This document shows, piece by piece, positions 45,031 through 55,060 of a DNA stretch of 64,000 bases; positions within the stretch are counted from its first letter, which is position 1; each line of letters starts with the position of its first letter. Where the stretch lies: positions 57,521,675-57,585,674 of the forward strand of contig OY997594.1 of the NCBI GenBank assembly GCA_963921825.1, read 5' to 3'. The notes under the pieces were generated by a model. It was given only the letters and a program-made list of their open reading frames with translations. It ran no database searches and was not told the origin of the DNA. The stretch is from Erodium maritimum. Its lineage: Eukaryota; Streptophyta; Magnoliopsida; Geraniales; Geraniaceae. Position numbers and translations under genes: made by a program.

Positions 45031-46098
45031 CGATGAAAATTGGTCGTTGATGCTGGCTTCATTCGAGCACTAGCTACTCGATTGACATGTGTCTGGATAG
45101 AAAACATTAGCACCAACATGCTGCTGCTTTGGAGGATCAATAACGTTGTTGGGCCCAACCAAAACACTAACATATCCTTCTCCTATGTATATTGGTCAAA
45201 CTCAAGGCGGCAGTATCTTATTGGTGCCATGGTGTATTTACCACAAATTATTACTCCAAAGATACCTATACTAATGAGCGTATCACTTGTGTTAGCAGAA
45301 AGCAGATGATAGCAAAAATGAACTCACAGTTCGTATGCTCATTACACCATCCACAACGTTCATCGCTGGTACTGACAAGGAGCTATTGGCAGTAAACATT
45401 TAAAATAATATTTTTTGTCTCACCGTCAGTTCACAGTCGACGGGAAATGTCAGCACCGTTCAATGATAGGTGATAAGAGTTAGTGGTAAGGATCTTTTTC
45501 TTCATAATTTTGTTCACCGCCGAAGTTGAGAAGAGGTGGTGAGCTCACCGTTGATCCTCACCGCTAGCGAACTCCTCATTAACTCTCTGCATCCGATTTC
45601 TCACCGTCAACGACCCCCACCCACCATTGTGGATGCTCTTTAGAAAGAACAACATGAAATAAAACACTTGGCTTCCGAAGACATAAACAGTAATGACTAG
45701 GTACCTCGACGTAATAATGATAAATTCATTCCCATATGATGGTAATAGACAACACTTACTTTGATGGTGTCTGTTAAGTATGAGTGCGACGTTTAACATC
45801 TAAGTGTTGCGTGTTTGTGTGCAGCAAATGCAACCCAATGAGAGATAGAGAGAGAGAAACAATCAAGTGGCATGGTGATTTGACAAGACGGCGAGTGCAT
45901 GTGGAGATCGATGACATGATTTGGACATTTGACCTGACCCTGACCCTGACCCGACTTCTCCTCCTCCCTCCTTGCACTTTCTCTGTGTGTCTATGTCTTG
46001 TATAGTCTCTGACTTGATGACATGTACACACCACACCCCATTTTTAAAACCACTTTTTTTCCTACAAAACGGCTCAGCAACCCTACGCATCACCAACT

Positions 46099-46340
46099 CG
46101 ACACGTGTCGCCAACCCAGTTCTCCCCTTCGCTGGTTCCGTTTTAACGTTAATTTTAAACTAAACACCAAAGAAGGAAGATAAAAGAGATCAGCCGTCAC
46201 TGTTGAGAGACAGACGCCAGGGAGACACGTGTGGTATAGGCTCAGACACAATACCTCAGCTTTGTTGTTAGGTTTAATGAAACGGTAAGAAGAGGCACTG
46301 ATTCCCACACGTGCGTGCACAATCCAAGGCCTACGTGACC
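46099..46340. promoter_or_regulatory. Cluster of G-box/ABRE-like motifs
   Basis: Three CACGTG hexamers (46102-46107 inside the palindrome CGACACGTGTCG, 46226-46231, 46308-46313) and a TACGTG (46332-46337) fall within 240 bp. Such clusters are typical of bZIP/bHLH-bound, ABA- or light-responsive plant promoters. No adjacent coding region is recognised, so the regulated transcript is unknown. Confidence 0.4.
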
Positions 46341-47437
46341 TTTCCTTTGTGGCTTCACCTGTCAGCCTTTCATTTCTGTCTTTTATTACTCTTTTCACTT
46401 CACATTTTTTTAACATATTATATATATTCTTTATTTTTTAACAATTAAACAAATGATCTTTCCGCTAATACGTTTATGAGCATCCAAGACAGACAGCAGA
46501 CAAATGCAGCAACCCGAATGAAGGAGATAGAGACAAAGATGAGATAAGATACTGACAAAAGTAGAAAGAAAAACAAGAATAGGTGGATACTATATATATA
46601 TAATAAAAGTAAACAATAAAATAAAGTGTATCAAAGTTCTCCTCCCTCCCATTGAAGATACTATAATTTTATCATAAATTGTGAACAGTTGAGTGCGGGT
46701 GAAGGACATAATCCTGTAGTGTAGGCCATACCAGAGAAGCAATGTTGTTAGGTTTAACAGTACCTAAAATTTGATGGAAGGAGGCCACAAAACTCATCAT
46801 ATATACACTAGTTTATTACATACATATCATATTAGAAAGAGGGAATGACGGGTCTTAATCTGCTTTGATGTTTGTTTTGGCGATCTTGATTGGGCTTGAC
46901 ATTTGTTTGCACTTTCTAATTGTACTCTTTTCTTTTTTTGCACAAACTATCATTTATCGTCTGATTTGACGATTCTGTTAGTCTTTTGGCCATATGTTGG
47001 CCATGTGCCCATTTGCATTTTTTTAACGGAATTGTCAAAATAGACGATAAATTGTAATTGGTAAGAAAAATAAAAAGGTTATAATTAAGAAGTGCAACCA
47101 AAGTCAAACCTAACTAAACTAGCTAAAATAAAGGTCAAAACAGAGTAACACACATGGTGTCCCTTATTAAAACATAAGGGTATGATGATGGCAACATAAA
47201 ACTACAAGGAGGAGGAGGGTTGGAGGGGGGCATAGCAAAGGCAATGAGTTTTGAGTTTGGGTCAAGGAAGAAGGAGGAGGCAGGAGGTGGTGTAAATAAT
47301 GGTGTGTGTGGGAGTGGCCACAGCAGACAAGCATGGGGTTGTCTTGTCAAATCAGTGTGTCCTCTTTTAGTGCTCTCTCTCTCCCTCTCTCATTGCTCTC
47401 TATTATTTACCATTTTTGTCCTATTTATTTAATACAC

Positions 47438-47482
47438 TTACTACTTACTACTTACTACTTACTACTTACTAATAATAATAAG
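47438..47482 (+). repeat. (TACTTAC)n / (TAA)n microsatellite
   Basis: About five CTTACTA units followed by AATAATAATAA. Confidence 0.85.
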
Positions 47483-48210
47483 TGTAAGAGTATGAGTTGA
47501 TGGCCAAGAATAATAGAGTAGCCATTCAGATAACTGGGATAGGCCCAGTTCAAGATCCATTCTAACCTTGGGCACCGGCTGGAGCATGATGGGTGGAGGC
47601 GAATAAGTGGGTTGACAGAGATGGGCCTCCAGGTTGATGCAGTACCCAGCACAAGACTTGGATTTCTATTTGGGCTTGGAACTGAAGGTCCCTCTCTGGC
47701 GTTATTACTACCAGGACCTGAATGATTAAAAAGTCTTGTAACTCAACACAAGCTTTGATTTGCCAACAGACTTGCTCATTTTCACAAATACAATGGCTCT
47801 TCTATCACGTTGAAGCTGTTGTTTGCGACTTTGGATTTGTTAGTCCAAAGAGAAACGAATCAGTGAAGATTGAAGAAGAAGATGTTGCAACCAAGTCTTG
47901 TTACAATGTTGAACTTAGAGCAAGAACAACGGAACGGCCCCGCTTCCCGCGCCGCGACGTTCGCTGGCGGGGCGCGCTGGCCGTTCCGCTGTAATCGTCG
48001 AAAAGCACGGCCCCGCTCCCCCTCCACGCACTCCCGCTCCCCCTGCAGACGGACCCGCTCCCCTCTCGCTGGTCGGGCGCGGTGGACGCGACTGCGCGCC
48101 GTCTGCTGCGCTGGCAGCGTCAGGGGCTGCCACGTGTCCCGACCGTTGCACACTAACGGCTATATATATATATATATTTTTTTTAATTCAAAAATCAACA
48201 AATAAAACCC

Positions 48211-48218
48211 TATAAATA
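48211..48218 (+). promoter_or_regulatory. TATA box of the Harbinger ORF1 gene
   Basis: TATAAATA 112 bp before the ATG at 48323, followed by a CT-rich stretch (48220-48300) typical of plant leaders. A (TA)8 tract lies just upstream at 48163-48178. Confidence 0.7.
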
Positions 48219-48322
48219 CCTCTCTCCTCTCATATTTTTCACACCACTTCCTACTTCAACTATCCAACTTCACTCTCTCCTTCCCAAATTCTCCTCTCTC
48301 GTTTCAATTATTCTCGTGAAAA

Positions 48323-49967
48323 ATGTCGGGCGACGCTGGGTCTCGTGTACACTCAGTTGGTGACGAACGAGAATTCACCGAGGACGAACTGGCACGAGGT
48401 TTCGGAGACATTCTAACGGGCAACCGCTCCAACTCCCCAAGCTCGAACCCGGGGTCGAGTTCAGGTTAGTGCAAACTTATTTTTTTGTATTAATGCATTG
48501 TATTCATTTTTTTGATTAATTATTTGCACTTATTTTATTATTTTATTTTTGAGCACTTAATGTATTGTATTAAATTTGTTTGTATTAAATTTTTGAGCAC
48601 TTAATTTATTGTATAAATTTTTTTTGTCAGGGCAAAACCGTCCCCAACAATACCAAATGGCGCCAGGGTTCCAAGTGCCATCACAATGGAGCCTGCCCCC
48701 ACAAGGTTTCCAGATGCCACCGTTCCCAGCAGAATCACAATCACAATGGGGCATGGGACCCCAATTCTACAACTACGAGGGTCATCCACTACCCGACGTA
48801 GAAACCCCCCAACCATCCTCTTCCCAACGACGAGGCCGGGCCCCTGCCCGAGGCCGAGCCCCTGCCCGAGGCCGAGCCCCTGCCCGAGGCTGAGCCCCTG
48901 CCCGAGGCCGAGCCCGAGCCCCTGCCCGAGCCCAACCCCGAGTCCAACCCGAAGAACCAGAGGCGGATGGCCGGACATTCAGCAAGGAGGAGGACCACCA
49001 CCTCATAACTTGCTGGTTGAGCACAACAAGAGACGCCATCAAGGGCAACTCGCAAACCTGCAACACATTCTGGTGCGCAGTGCAGAGGAAATACAACTCC
49101 CAGGACCGTTACCCACCTCGCCGCTGGGAAGCCATCAAGAAACGTTGGCTCAGAGGTTCCGGCCAGACAACGAGGATGCTCGGCTATTTGAAGAGGTCTA
49201 GGGCCGAGAAGCCGAGCGGCGCAAACGACGAAGAGCACTTGAGACGTGCGAAGGAAATGTGGGAGAATGATGGGAAAGTGATTAAAGACCACCCGCTAAA
49301 GTTCGACCTGGATCATTGGGTCAGGAGGCTCGATGGCAATGAGAAGTTCAGTGCCGAGGAGGGCACAATGGGAACTGTCCGCAGTCAGGTACGCCAACAA
49401 CGACAGCGGTTGGATGAGGCTGGGGCTTACAGCTCAACCCCACCTACAAGCACAGGGGAGGAGGGCACACCTCTCAGTGGTGAGTCCCAACCACCAGAAT
49501 GGGGAGGAAGCGAGAACTACGAGGGGACTCAGGTCCCTCTCAGCGACACACCCCCATCCCCTGAGGCCGCCCCAAGTCCCCCTCGCCGACCACAAGGGAA
49601 GAAGGCAGCGAAGGCCGCAAAGAAGGGGGTCGTCCTCACGGCCCAAATGACTGTCTTCGCCGAACTGGAACGTGCACGAATCGACGCTGAACGTGCACGG
49701 TTTGAGGCTCAACGTTCACGTGGCGAACAAGTGGAAAATAAGTATCGCATGTTACAAGCATTAACCCAACAGTGGGAAGCAAACATCGCCAACTACAAGG
49801 CCCTGGTGGAGAAGGATACATCTTCCTACGACGAAGAGGCGTTGGCAGACCATAAGTTTTGCAAGACCCAAGTGCGAAGACTCATCACTAGCCTTAAAGC
49901 CCAAATTGATGATCTTCGAAGCCAACCCCCACCACCAGATGTCGACCCAACAGAGGATAATTCTTGA
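48323..49967 (+). CDS. PIF/Harbinger ORF1, Myb/SANT-like DNA-binding protein (in-frame TGA)
   Basis: Exon 1 48323-48464 (MSGDAGSRVHSVGDEREF...), intron 48465-48630 (GTTAGT...TGTCAG), exon 2 48631-49967; 492 codons before the end stop. In these elements ORF1 binds the transposon ends and assists the separate transposase in the nucleus. Domains: Gln/Pro-rich N-terminus, GRAPAR repeats (residues about 116-140), SANT-like trihelix (FSKEEDHHLITCWLSTTRDA, CNTFWCAVQRKYNS, PPRRWEAIKKRWLR, residues about 165-235), and NAM-associated-like FDLDHWVRRLDGNEKF. Then comes an acidic/Pro linker with a Lys-rich patch (RRPQGKKAAKAAKKG), and a C-terminal coiled coil from ELERARIDAERARF to KAQIDDLRSQ. TGA at 48891-48893 (codon 135) interrupts the GRAPAR repeat where CGA is expected; otherwise the frame is open. 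Either a recent nonsense mutation, readthrough, or a start at a later Met (49017). Confidence 0.75.
48834..48923 (+). repeat. 18-bp repeat encoding GRAPAR, 4-5 copies
   Basis: Units GGCCGAGCCCCTGCCCGA in frame; the fourth unit has GGCTGAGCC (stop), a C-to-T change at a CpG. The last unit is extended with GCCCGA. Confidence 0.9.
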
Positions 49968-50418
49968 ACTTGTATTTCGTTTTGGGTTGTATTAAAATGG
50001 ATTGAATAAAATTAGAAGTTCATTTCTATTCGTGTTGAATTTATTAATTATTGATTGTCTTTAATTATTTATTTCCAAAATTGTTTAAATTATGACTAAA
50101 TTAAACGGTTTCTGATAACGAATTAAATAAAACAGGAAAATAACAAATAATAATCTAGTCAGCACTGTTCTGCACTCCCAGGACCTCAAGGTCCTTTCTG
50201 TTGCAAAACACCCACTTTTCTGCACTCCCTCTCCCTGACTTTTGTCCAGTCAGCACAAGGTCTGCACTCCCACTCCCTGACCAAGGTCCTTTCGGTTGTA
50301 CATGCTCTTAGCACTAGCTAGGTACTAGGTAGGTAGGTGACTGATGTATTCTATACGGGTACGAAATTATCAATCCGACCGGTACATGGATTCACATGGG
50401 TTTTTCGGTGATCAAAGG

Positions 50419-50820
50419 TGTTAAAGTTGACCCAAATTCAAGCTAGTTTGTGGCTAGGTTACCAAGCAACCAAATTTAAGGAATTGTCTTGGCCTGATTA
50501 GCAAGTAATCAATTTAGGGAATTTATGCCATGTTTCCTAAATTGGGTTTTAATTGTAGAGATTTTTTGTTTCCCTATTGTGTAGGAAGTATCTCTACACT
50601 ACCTCTATAAATACCACCTGTAAGCTTCTATGAGGGATAAGTTGAATTAGTGTAAATCCCTAGCATTGTGTAAACACTCTCCATATAGTGAAGTTTTGCT
50701 GGTCGGCGCCCGTGGTTTTCTTCTCTCCATTATTTGGAGGGATTTTCCACGTTATATCGTTGTGTTCTCCGTGTTTTGGGTTTTGATCTATTTTGTATTA
50801 TTGTCTATCGTTTTATAACA
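50419..50820 (+). repeat. Copia-type LTR (402 bp)
   Basis: TGTTAAAGTTGACC... to ...GTTTTATAACA, with 5-bp inverted termini TGTTA/TAACA. A TATA box CTATAAATA (about 50605) is followed by a likely start region and AT-rich U5. Immediately 3' lies the primer-binding site TGGTATCAGAGC (50823-50834, complementary to initiator tRNA-Met). No copia coding sequence follows and no second copy is present. Confidence 0.75.
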
Positions 50821-51250
50821 AGTGGTATCAGAGCCTGATTCTGTGGACTCTCCCAAGAAGCGGGTCGGGGTAAATCTCCTAAGGTTAGGAACACCTAGAA
50901 ACCATGATCGCTCCTCTCATGGTGGTGGGTCCAGATAGGATGAAATGGACCCATGAGGGATTGAGTAGAACAGGTAAATATTGAGTTTAGGAGTGCGAGC
51001 AAACCGATGTGATGAGACTCAATGTGGAGGGGGCGATTGTTAGGTGTGTCCACATGTGAGTCAGGAGTCCCACATCAGATACTTAAGGAATAAGAGAAGA
51101 GTTAATATAGACCTTGGACCCATGACCTGATAGGCTAGTCTGTTGGGTCAAGTGTGGTAGCCAACGTGTATGTTATGGGCTTCTTGTTGTGTGCTCCTCC
51201 TTGATAAGCACGGTTCTCCCCTACAAAAGGAACATCTTGTCCAAATACAG
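50821..51250 (+). mobile_element. TRIM-like interior and 3' LTR
   Basis: Primer site, a 200-bp non-coding interior (CTGATTCTGTGGACTC..., GATGAGACTCAATGTGG), purine tract GGAGGGGGCG (51026-51035), then a new LTR-like start TGTTAGGTGTGTCCACATG at 51038. The latter does not resemble the 50419-50820 LTR. Layout (short interior, no gene) matches TRIM elements. The right end of the second LTR is uncertain; 51245-51262 is the palindrome ACAGTTTTATAAAACTGT. Confidence 0.55.
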
Positions 51251-51339
51251 TTTTATAAAACTGTCAAACTTTCAATTATCTCTTATTAGATACTTTATGG
51301 GTTTAAATGGGAGTTTATAGGAAAATGTTATGTCTATTT

Positions 51340-53010
51340 GAAGATGTGAGGACTATTTGTTTTATTTTCACTTCAAAATGCTTAAAATCTTGAAGGCTCT
51401 GCTAGGTCCTGAAGGGGTAGAATACTGCTTCGTTTGCAAACGATCAAATAGAGGAGGCAAATTTGTTGGGTTTGTCAAAATGCAACCGACATTGGCAAAG
51501 GAGACAATTGAGGCGTTCAATGGTACTTTGCAAGATGGCTACAAGCTGTTGGTTGACTTTGCAAGACCTGCAAAAACCAAAGTTAATTTCTCCTCATTAC
51601 CTAGTCAGAACACGAAGGATTCGATTCATGATGTTTCAGGTCTGGTGGTACAGGGTTCTGCAGTAGAGGGCTCACGCGAAATGGCATTGTCTGGAATCCT
51701 GGTTATGGCTCATAATAATTGGTCGGTCTCACAGTTTGATTCTTTGCTGAGTTCACAGGGCTTAGAGGACGTGGTTCTTAGGGGATTTGGGAATCGTATT
51801 TTCCTCTTAACGGTTCTTGATCCCAACCTCAGGGACGAACTCGAAAAGGATAATTGGACACGTTTGAAACCCTAGTGTTCGATTTTAAGCAATTCTGGAA
51901 TTCTTGTTACAGTTGGAGGTTTCTTCCAGTGGGTCAAAGTGGAGGGAATCCCGTTTCAAGGACGAACAGATGAGTCTGCAAGAGCAATTGGAAGATCGTT
52001 AGGTACTTTGTTACATTCCATGTGTGATTCCAATCCGATCTCTGCAAACTTTGGTTCAATTTTCTTGTTGATACATAGCAACATTAAAATTAGTTCCCTG
52101 GACATACAGTTTGCTTTAAAGGCTTCGTTTTTCCCACTGCTGATCACTGGAGTACCAATTTCAAAAGTGCCGGAATCTTTTTTCCCGATCGTGACGGTGC
52201 CGGAGCCCTCTTCAGAGAAGGATAGTCTGTACCAAGGCGATATGGATTTGGATAAAGTTTCAAATTCTAATTCAACTATCCCTCTATCAGTTGATAATCA
52301 CCAGATTGTCAATTTATCGGTGCCATCTCCTTCAGTTGGAGTCCTGCCGAGTCATACGCATCTTGTGAAGCGTGAGAAGCTTCGAACCCGTAAGACTTTG
52401 CATGTTCCAACAGTTTATAAAACCCCAGTTCTTTCGCAAAGGAGTCCTGTTTTGTCATCGAGTGATGATAGAGAAAGACATTGGGAGTATGTCAAGAAGG
52501 TGAGAGTTAAGGCATTGAAGTCCACTGAATTCGCCATAGATCAATTCGAAAATTTGGACTTGGAAATGTCAAAACGTCTTGATCTGGAAGCTGATGAAGA
52601 TGATTATTTTGAGGATGATTGTGAGGATGAGGAATTGGATGAGTCAATTCCTCCTAATTTAATCCAAAACTGATGACTTGAAGTTCCTCTCTTGGAATGT
52701 TTTTGTGTGGGTTGTGAAGCTGCAGCCTTTCAGCTATTCTCCTTTTCGGTCTTCTCGGATCAAGCTTCTTTTGTGTTGTGACAATCGAATCCTCTCTCTT
52801 GTCTGGTTTTAGTCGTATTTTGGTTACTGGTTTGTTTTGGTCTGCTTCTATCTCTGCTTGGTTATGTTGTTTTGTCCAAGCATGGGTGTTTTGCTAGTTA
52901 GTTGATTTATTTGTTTGGTTTTCACAGGAATGATCACATTGGTCATTTATACTGCTTTTCATTGTACCCTTCTTACGTATAATGAATTTTCACATCGCTT
53001 ATCAAAAAAA
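51340..53010 (+). mobile_element. ORF1-only LINE derivative (BNR-like) with A-tail
   Basis: Nearly whole ORF1 (51357-52673), then only the first residues of the endonuclease (LKFLSWNVF, 52681), a T-rich 3' UTR and the tail CACATCGCTTATCAAAAAAAAA (52992-53013). About 3.5 kb of ORF2 expected between is absent. The T-rich 3' UTR layout resembles the 44.9-45.0 kb copy. Confidence 0.7.
51357..52673 (+). pseudogene. LINE ORF1: RRM, second domain, acidic tail
   Basis: Best-preserved BNR-like ORF1 here; 438 codons with a single TAG at 51873-51875 (LKP*CSIL, a Trp position in relatives). RRM C-half: YCFVCKRSNRGGKFVGFVKM (RNP1 at GGKFVGFV), AFNGTLQDGYKLLVDFARPAK. Second domain: LEDVVLRGFGNRIFLLTVLDP, GGFFQWVKVEGIPFQGRTDES, FGSIFLLIHS. 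Then a Ser/Pro linker, basic REKLRTRKTLHVPTVYK and a very acidic C-terminus (EADEDDYFEDDCEDEELDE). The RRM N-half upstream of 51357 is in another frame. Role in an active element: binding LINE RNA. Confidence 0.8.
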
Positions 53011-53480
53011 AACTCTTTCTGTCAATCCAATTCACGATTCCTCATAGGTTGCATTCGAGAAGTCATATATAAAACGGAATGGTTAGCTAATAGTTTGCTA
53101 GTATACATATGTAAAAGAATTATTTATGAGTATTGAAAAATAGTCTTCTATGTATCATTTACTATATGTCTATCTATATGAATGATTAGGCATTGAAATA
53201 TTTGGTCCAGATGAATTGAGTAATAATATTCTTAAATGCATCTAAACTCGTGTTTGTTTTTGAAAAAATAAATAAGATGAGAGCTATCTCGTTCACCTCA
53301 TTCTGTCCAATTCTGTTGGCCTCATACCGTGAGTATTGCTCATTAGTTCATAGGGTTGTACACACCAAGGATGTCAAAGGAGCGCCAGGTAAGAAGGGAA
53401 CAAAGGCCTAAAGAGCCTAGGCACATGTTAAGGTTCGACGTTCTTCAAGGATTCGTCGGATGTCATTGTCTGCTTAGGAC
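53011..53480. other. AT-rich intergenic, no gene seen
   Basis: No feature recognised between two LINE derivatives. Confidence 0.5.
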
Positions 53481-53995
53481 AAAATAAGGACGGTGTGACC
53501 GGGGTCAAGGTTAACTCGTCTCAACCATCTGATGTGGTCAAGGTAACCGGGAAGCCGATTTTCGCTGCAGTGAACTCATGTCAGGTGGCAGTCAAGGACA
53601 AAGTGACGAAGTCTGATGGGGTACAGATTAAGGTGAGTGGTCCGATCCCTTTTGATTTCGGTGGGATTTCGTCCTCTAATTAGAGGTTGAGGGCTCGGAT
53701 GTTATCTCTAAGAAGAGTTTGAAGTCTAGTATAGCTTTTCTGGATTCGATCAGCAAACTCGTTCAGGTATATCACTGCGAGATTTTTGTTTGCAATCTTT
53801 CTTATGGTAAGAACAAAGAGTGGGTTCGGATTTTTTTGGGGACTTTTGGAGATATTTGTGTCTGCTATATTCTGAAGTGACGTAATTAGGGGGGATGTTT
53901 AGTTTTGTTTTTGACCTTGAGATTCTTTCTTGTTTGGAAAGTCTCTTTCTCTAAATAAATTTTCTGAGCTGATCAAAATAATAATAATAATAATT
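53480..53995 (+). mobile_element. LINE ORF1 (RRM) fragment with 3' tail
   Basis: A 62-codon frame (GVKVNSSQPSDVVKVTGKP...) runs into an RRM-like start EIFVCNLSYGKNKEWVRIFLG at 53775-53840 (RNP2-like IFVCNL). It then jumps to a short 3' UTR and the tail GAGCTGATCAAAATAATAAT at 53967-53995. The (AAT)n tail instead of pure A is notable. Same order as the window-start remnant (VFLCNLPSNETEEWF). Confidence 0.5.
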
Positions 53996-55060
53996 GACCC
54001 TAGTTCTCTCTTTTTCATGGGTGATTTCCCAACCTTCGGCGTCGCCAAGTATTTCTTCCTAAGGTGCAAGAAAGGACATCCGTTTGGGGCTAGGTTTTGG
54101 GCATCGCCTCTTCGGAGAACGTCATGTACGATTCTCATTTACCACCATCGATGTCTTCGTTCTGTACATAAGGCAGGTTCGATCCCCTTTCTCGGAGGTA
54201 GAATCATGTGGCGGTGACATGGGAATCTAGGCTATAGGCCGAAGTAGAACTCAAATCAGATTCTGACGATAAAGCTTCGAATTCGTTGCAAAGAGATTGA
54301 AGATGAGAGTCAATGGATATCAGTGATATGCTGATCAGAGGACTCGGATGCCCGACACATATATTGATTCCCAAACTCACACGTGGACTGCTTCGTAGCC
54401 TCTCTAGGAGCCATGAGTTAGGAGACGAGTTGTGGGATAGTAGGATGGTGTACTGATCCATAAAACCCTCAGGGTGGTTTATCATGTCCCTTCCACATTG
54501 AACGGAGTATCCCAATCTGTTATGGAGAACATGGTCTACCATCGGGCGATCGAGCAGTCACCCTTGTAGCTTCCCACAAGCGTCGGTCTATGTTTTGCTT
54601 CTTTTCCTATTATGTCTTTTATTTTTCATTATATTTTTATTTCCCCTAGTCTGTATGATGCAAAATAGATTATGTCTACGAGTCCAAGAGCATCGGTACA
54701 CCTACGGGAGTCTCGGACTACATTCGGGAACCTAGGGTCATTGGCCCAATATCTGTTAATATCATTGACATTATGGATAAACTTATCGTTTCGCATTTTT
54801 AAAAAAAAATCTATGGAAATATTTTTATTGAATTTAGTATTTAATTTTTTTAATAAGAAAATTTTGGATTATAGTGTGTGTTATGTTAACACGGCGGAAA
54901 ACAAAAATATCAAAGACTTTTGTTGGTTATAATCTATTTGACCTAGATCACTCATTCATGTAATTCCTAATATATGCGATAATTTGACGGAGATTACCTC
55001 AATGAAGAGCACTTCCAATCAACTGGTTTATGACAGGGACCTCTAGAAGGGTCGGTGTAG
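53996..55060. other. Non-coding, no gene recognised
   Basis: ORFs 53930-54217 (plus, 95 codons) and 54204-54542 (minus, 112 codons) carry no motif I can identify. 54780-54930 is AT-rich. Left unassigned. Confidence 0.4.

Larger units (their letters stand above)
45031..47914. other. Intergenic region without recognised gene
   Basis: Longest stretch without clear transposon signatures. Notable items: (TGACCC)n at 45928-45955, a GAGA tract at 45842-45858, the G-box cluster at 46099-46340, TA repeats near 46590-46602 followed by AATAAAAG, and a TACTTAC microsatellite at 47438-47470. ORFs up to 108 codons (minus 46090-46416, 47135-47350) show no family features; splicing or a non-coding transcript cannot be judged. 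Confidence 0.5.
47918..50307 (+). mobile_element. PIF/Harbinger-type element carrying only the Myb-like ORF1
   Basis: Terminal inverted repeats: left GAGCAAGAACAACGGAACGG and right (inward) GAGCATGTACAACCGAAAGG, about 18 of 25 positions matching. They are bounded by TTA on both sides (47915-47917, 50308-50310), the 3-bp TWA target duplication of this superfamily. The left subterminal 200 bp is very GC-rich with a 9-bp inverted repeat (GGAACGGCC at 47931, GGCCGTTCC at 47979). The right subterminal region has repeated CTGCACTCCC and AAGGTCCTTTC motifs. Inside is one two-exon gene encoding a SANT/Myb-like protein; there is no DDE transposase and no room for one (340 bp remain after the ORF). Confidence 0.8.

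Noticed and set aside
47135-47350. 71-codon Pro-rich minus ORF
   Set aside because: No conserved feature, no TATA or splice context that decides; left as intergenic.
48686-49292. Long alternate frames (171 and 167 codons) over the SANT gene
   Set aside because: Shadows of the GRAPAR repeat and SANT exon in other frames; the chosen frame has domains and correct splice sites.
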